From Mediterraneibacter glycyrrhizinilyticus (GTDB taxonomy: Bacteria > Bacillota > Clostridia > Lachnospirales > Lachnospiraceae), in the NCBI RefSeq assembly GCF_015560805.1, contig NZ_JADMSO010000001.1, positions 248,001-312,000 on the forward strand: a stretch of 64,000 bases of DNA, written 5' to 3'. Shown here in pieces: positions 60,581 to 64,000 of this stretch (within the stretch, counting starts at the first letter, position 1; each line of letters starts with the position of its first letter). The notes beneath the pieces were generated by a model. It did no database searches. It saw nothing but the letters and a program-made list of their open reading frames with translations, and was not told the origin of the DNA. Made by a program: the position numbers and the translations under genes.

Positions 60581-61528
60581 ATGGAACAGCCGGAAGTAAT
60601 GGTCTATCTGATGACCGGATTTCTGGACAGCGGCAAGAGCCAGTTCTTAAAATTTACACTGGCGCAGGATTATTTTCAGATCGACGGAACAACGCTTCTT
60701 CTCTTATGTGAAGAGGGCGAGGAGGAGTATGATGCCGAAGAATTGAAGAAATACGGCGTTGTGATCGAGACTGTGGACAGTCAGGAGGAACTGACGGAAG
60801 ATCTGCTGGCTGAGCTGGATGTGAAATATCGTCCGGAGCGTGTCGTGATCGAATATAACGGTATGTGGAAAGTCAGTGATTTTGAAAAAATGAAGCTGCC
60901 GGAGGGCTGGGGGATCGAGCAAAAACTGACGACTGTGGACGCCAGCACATTTCAGATGTATTTGACGAATTTGAAACCACTGTTCGTGGAAATGGTACGG
61001 GATGCGGAACTTGTGCTGTTTAATCGCTGCACGGATTTAAAACCGCTTGCCGGATACCGCAGAAGTGTAAAAGTAGTGAGCCCGCAGGCGGAAGTGATCT
61101 TTGAAGATGAAAACGGCGAGATCGAAAATATTTTCCAGGATCATGTGCCGTATGATCTGAATGCTCCGGTGATCGAGATCCGCCCGGAAGATTACGGGAT
61201 CTGGTATGTGGATGTGATGGAGAATCCGGATCGGTACCGCGGAAAAATCGTGGAATATACGGCGCGTGTACTGAAGCCGAGAAGTTTTCCGTCCAAGCTG
61301 TTTTTCCCGGGAAGAATGGCGATGACCTGCTGTGCGGATGATACGACATTTCTCGGCTATGTGTGCAAAAGCGCATATGCGCCGAAATTAAAAGCCGGGC
61401 AATGGGTGAAGATCCGGGCAAAGGTCGAATACGCCAAACTGGCGATGTACCATGGAACCGGACCGGTTCTGGAGGCGGAGCATATAGAAAGCGGAGATGA
61501 GATCAAAGAACTGGTGTATTTTAATTAA
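60581..61528 (+). CDS. CobW-like GTPase fused to a DUF1980-like domain
   Basis: 315 residues. The N-terminal part has a P-loop MTGFLDSGKSQFLKF like CobW proteins but lacks the CxCC motif. The C-terminal part (about residues 190-315: EDYGIWYVDVMENPDRYRGKIVEYTARVLKP, FFPGRMAMTCCADDTTFLGYVC, KIRAKVEYAKL) resembles the DUF1980/TIGR03943 domain that normally accompanies a metal-related permease. It starts two bases after the upstream CobW stop, so the two form an operon. No partner permease is next to it. A joint role in metal delivery is likely; the metal is unknown. Confidence 0.8.
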   Translation: MEQPEVMVYLMTGFLDSGKSQFLKFTLAQDYFQIDGTTLLLLCEEGEEEYDAEELKKYGVVIETVDSQEELTEDLLAELDVKYRPERVVIEYNGMWKVSDFEKMKLPEGWGIEQKLTTVDASTFQMYLTNLKPLFVEMVRDAELVLFNRCTDLKPLAGYRRSVKVVSPQAEVIFEDENGEIENIFQDHVPYDLNAPVIEIRPEDYGIWYVDVMENPDRYRGKIVEYTARVLKPRSFPSKLFFPGRMAMTCCADDTTFLGYVCKSAYAPKLKAGQWVKIRAKVEYAKLAMYHGTGPVLEAEHIESGDEIKELVYFN

Positions 61529-61580
61529 GAAATTGTCCGTATGAGTGAGGATATGTGAAAATAGAAGGAGGAGTGTGGGG

Positions 61581-62540
61581 ATGGAAAAGAAATATGATGT
61601 GATCGCAATGGGAGAACTTCTCGTTGATTTTACAATGAATGGAAAAAGCGAACAGGGAAACGATCTGTTTGAGGCGTGCCCGGGAGGTGCGCCATGCAAT
61701 GTGCTGGCAATGTTGAACAAACTTGGAAAGAGAACGGCATTTCTCGGAAAGGTCGGAAAGGATCAGTTTGGAATGCTTTTGCACGACACACTGCAGAAAG
61801 TAGGGATCAACACGTCCAATCTGCTGATGGATGATACGGTCAATACGACCTTGGCATTTGTGCATACGTTTCCGGACGGAGACCGGGAGTTTTCTTTTTA
61901 CCGCAATCCCGGGGCGGACATGATGCTTGATGAAAATGATGTGGATCCTGCGTTCATCGGACAGACAAGACTTTTTCATTTCGGAACGCTTTCCATGACC
62001 CATGACGGAGTGCGTTCGGCGACGAAAAAAGCTGTGCAGGCGGCAAAAAGATCCGGCGCGTTGATCTCGTTTGATCCGAATCTGCGCCCGCCGCTCTGGA
62101 GCAGTATGGAGCTGGCAAAGGCGCAGATGGAATATGGGTGCAGTCAGTGTGATATTCTGAAGATTTCGGATAATGAGATCCAGTTCCTGTCCGGAAAAGA
62201 AGATTATGATGAGGGAATCCGTTATCTGCAGGAAACGTATCAGATCCCGTTGATCCTTTTGACAATGGGGAAAGACGGAAGCCGCGCATATTATAAGGAA
62301 ATGCGTGTGGAGCGCGGAGGCATTCTGTGCAAGACGATCGAGACGACCGGAGCGGGAGATACCTTTTGCGGAAGCGTGCTGAATTATGTGCTGGAACATG
62401 GTCTTGATAATCTGACGGAAGAACAGCTTGGAGAAATGCTGTCCTTTGCCAACGCGGCGGCAGCGATCGTCACGACAAGAAAAGGTGCGATCCGGGCAAT
62501 GCCGGAAAAAGTGGAAGTTTTACGTCTGCTCGGACAGTAA
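61581..62540 (+). CDS. PfkB-family fructokinase-like kinase
   Basis: 319 residues of the ribokinase fold. VIAMGELLVDFTMNG and ACPGGAPCNVLAMLNKLGKRTAFLGKVGKDQFG at the N-terminus and the anion hole/catalytic base ETTGAGDTFCGSVL at the C-terminus match ScrK-type fructokinases, which phosphorylate fructose to fructose-6-phosphate. A related sugar kinase activity cannot be excluded. AAGGAGGAG precedes the ATG. No sucrose or fructan gene is adjacent. Confidence 0.88.
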   Translation: MEKKYDVIAMGELLVDFTMNGKSEQGNDLFEACPGGAPCNVLAMLNKLGKRTAFLGKVGKDQFGMLLHDTLQKVGINTSNLLMDDTVNTTLAFVHTFPDGDREFSFYRNPGADMMLDENDVDPAFIGQTRLFHFGTLSMTHDGVRSATKKAVQAAKRSGALISFDPNLRPPLWSSMELAKAQMEYGCSQCDILKISDNEIQFLSGKEDYDEGIRYLQETYQIPLILLTMGKDGSRAYYKEMRVERGGILCKTIETTGAGDTFCGSVLNYVLEHGLDNLTEEQLGEMLSFANAAAAIVTTRKGAIRAMPEKVEVLRLLGQ

Positions 62541-62843
62541 AACCGAAAAAGGAAGATTATGGCTGGGTGAAAGCGGTAAAAAACATACTAAAATGGTCTG
62601 AATTAAGGAAATACCATTTTCAGCGAAAGAAATCTGTTGTATAATGACATAAATGTGCAATGGCATGCGTATGCAAAATATCAATGTGTGGGGGCATAAA
62701 TTGCGGTGTATAGATGTGTTTTACGGCAGCGGAGGAAAAGCAGACAAGAGAGAGAAAACGAGAATAGAGACAAAAGTGGGAGAACCGGGTTTCTCGATAG
62801 TTGGGGGATTCGGTTTTCCTTTTGCTAGAGAATGGGGAATGGT
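62541..62843. other. Intergenic stretch with possible promoter only
   Basis: About 300 bp before the lone response regulator. A perfect TATAAT is at 62640-62645 with only a weak TTTTCA 17 bp upstream. A short open frame (62653-62847) lacks a ribosome site and protein-like composition. GAGAACCGGGTTTCTC near 62778-62793 can form a small hairpin. Nothing else is seen. Confidence 0.4.
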
Positions 62844-63566
62844 ATGAAGATAGCGGTAATTGATGACAGAACAGAAGAGATCACATTTCTTACAGAATAT
62901 CTGGATCAGTATTTAGGAGAACGATCCACATCCTATCAAATGGTGTGCTTTACGTCAGGGGAAGCTTTTCTGGATCATTTTCGTGAAGGAATGTATGCGG
63001 TGATTTTTCTGGATGCGGTTTTGGATTCGGAAAATATGAACGGAATGGAAACGGCAAAGAAGATCCGGGAAAAAGATCCGGATGTTATGATCATTTTTTC
63101 GACGAATTCACCGGATTTTGCGATCGAGGGGTATACCGTCGGGGCATCGGGATATTTGCTGAAGCCGTATAGTTACGATCAGTTTATGCAGACGATGGAT
63201 CTTGTGTATGATAAGATCCATCCGGTTCGGAAATATATTGAAGTAAAAGAGAAAAAAATGATGGTACGCGTATTATTGGATGATATTATTTATTGCGATT
63301 ATGAGAATCATTATATCCGGATCCATACAGCGCGGCGGATGGTGCGCTCTTACATGCAGTTTCGTGAATTGAGCAAACTTCTTATCGGATATGCACAGTT
63401 TCAATGCTGCTACCGAAATATCATCATCAATATGGATCAGGTTCAGGAGATGGAGCATGCCGATTTTCTGATGTCCAATGGGGAACGGATTCCGATGCGC
63501 AGACAGGAACGGCTGGAGATCCGACAAAAATATGCGGATTATATTTTCGAGAAAACAAATTTATAA
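62844..63566 (+). CDS. LytTR-type response regulator without adjacent kinase
   Basis: 240 residues: receiver domain with IDDR at 6-9, phospho-acceptor D57 (AVIFLDAVL) and the lysine in YLLKPYS, then a LytTR DNA-binding domain ([62 protein letters not shown]). No histidine kinase lies on either side (fructokinase upstream, dapF downstream), so it is an orphan here or its kinase is elsewhere. Start at 62844 behind GGGGAATGG. Confidence 0.92.
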   Translation: MKIAVIDDRTEEITFLTEYLDQYLGERSTSYQMVCFTSGEAFLDHFREGMYAVIFLDAVLDSENMNGMETAKKIREKDPDVMIIFSTNSPDFAIEGYTVGASGYLLKPYSYDQFMQTMDLVYDKIHPVRKYIEVKEKKMMVRVLLDDIIYCDYENHYIRIHTARRMVRSYMQFRELSKLLIGYAQFQCCYRNIIINMDQVQEMEHADFLMSNGERIPMRRQERLEIRQKYADYIFEKTNL

Positions 63567-63594
63567 ATCTTACGAAGAAAGAGGAACAGAGAAG

Positions 63595-64000
63595 ATGAGT
63601 GCTACAAAGCTGCAGTTTACGAAAATGCAGGGACTTGGGAATGACTATGTCTATGTAGATTGTACAAAGAAAAAACTGGAAAATGCGTCAGAGGTCGCAG
63701 TGAAAGTCAGCGACCGGCATTTCGGAATCGGTTCGGACGGGCTGATTTTGATCAACGCGTCGAGCGTAGCGGATTTTGAGATGGAGATGTATAACGCGGA
63801 TGGATCCCGCGGAGAAATGTGCGGAAATGGTATCCGTTGTGTTGCAAAATATGTGTATGATTACGGACTGACAGATCAGACGCACATTTCCGTGGAAACA
63901 CTTGGCGGGATCAAATATCTGGATCTTACGGTGAAAGAGGGACGTGTGCGGCAGGTACGCGTGGATATGGGCAGACCGATGCTGTGTCCGATGGAGATTC
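63595..64000 (+). CDS. dapF: Diaminopimelate epimerase, N-terminal part
   Basis: 135 codons before the window ends. [19 protein letters not shown] is the conserved N-terminus, and the first catalytic cysteine lies in [13 protein letters not shown]. The enzyme converts LL- to meso-diaminopimelate for lysine and peptidoglycan synthesis. It starts 28 bp after the response regulator, with GAGGAACAGAG as ribosome site. The C-terminal half with the second cysteine is outside the window. Confidence 0.95.
   Translation, partial: MSATKLQFTKMQGLGNDYVYVDCTKKKLENASEVAVKVSDRHFGIGSDGLILINASSVADFEMEMYNADGSRGEMCGNGIRCVAKYVYDYGLTDQTHISVETLGGIKYLDLTVKEGRVRQVRVDMGRPMLCPMEI

Overview
The window looks like chromosomal DNA of a gut Lachnospiraceae (Clostridia, former cluster XIVa). 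The grounds are the secY-adk-infA-rpmJ-rpsM-rpsK-rpsD-rpoA-rplQ order, an L17 with a long internal insertion, strong AGGAGG ribosome sites, low-to-middle GC and a large stock of glycoside hydrolases with GPH-type sugar symporters. This is inference from gene content; no 16S rRNA is present.

Layout. 1-5357: distal end of the ribosomal protein/alpha operon, with an internal promoter before rpmJ and about 350 nt of hairpin-rich, apparently non-coding sequence between rpmJ and rpsM. 5355-8199: small unit of a membrane-anchored unknown, an alpha/beta hydrolase and an unknown charged protein. 8310-13391: adhE behind a Rex-like operator, then tex. 13440-14288: AT-rich debris with a frameshifted lipoprotein pseudogene. 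14371-27562: a glycoside locus: GH2 enzyme, GH78 alpha-L-rhamnosidase, GPH symporter, a giant domain-permuted membrane-anchored GH3, a small membrane protein and a LytTR-type two-component system with upstream 12-bp repeats. 27592-32479: a minus-strand four-gene operon (iron alcohol dehydrogenase, cyclase-family hydrolase, YczE-like membrane protein, GPH symporter) facing a MerR/GyrI-domain regulator, with a 19-bp-spaced MerR-type promoter between them. 32484-34339: CIRCE-controlled Hsp20 and a zinc-finger-less DnaJ-like co-chaperone. 34443-52726: hexuronate/glycuronide locus. 52756-57756: peptide-type ABC transporter. 57767-64000: truA, xth, two CobW-type GTPases (one with a His-rich tract, one carrying a DUF1980-like tail), a fructokinase-like gene, a lone LytTR response regulator and the start of dapF.

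How it works together. The hexuronate locus encodes a complete route: a GPH symporter brings in glycuronides, GH2/GH3 enzymes release the uronic acid, UxaC converts glucuronate to fructuronate, UxuB reduces it to mannonate, UxuA dehydrates it to 2-keto-3-deoxygluconate (KDG), KdgK phosphorylates it and KdgA splits it to pyruvate and glyceraldehyde-3-phosphate. No altronate dehydratase (uxaA) is seen, so the glucuronate branch is favoured. Control appears split among two AraC-type proteins and an IclR-type protein. Imperfect palindromes spaced exactly 20 bp occur just downstream of the promoters of both kdgA and a small VOC-fold gene, and they are the best candidates for IclR sites. A glycine-riboswitch-controlled Na+/alanine-glycine symporter sits inside this locus and is probably unrelated to it.

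The least explained items are the rpmJ-rpsM structured region, the MerR-linked dehydrogenase/cyclase operon, the permuted GH3 with its four-helix membrane partner, and the paired CobW proteins.
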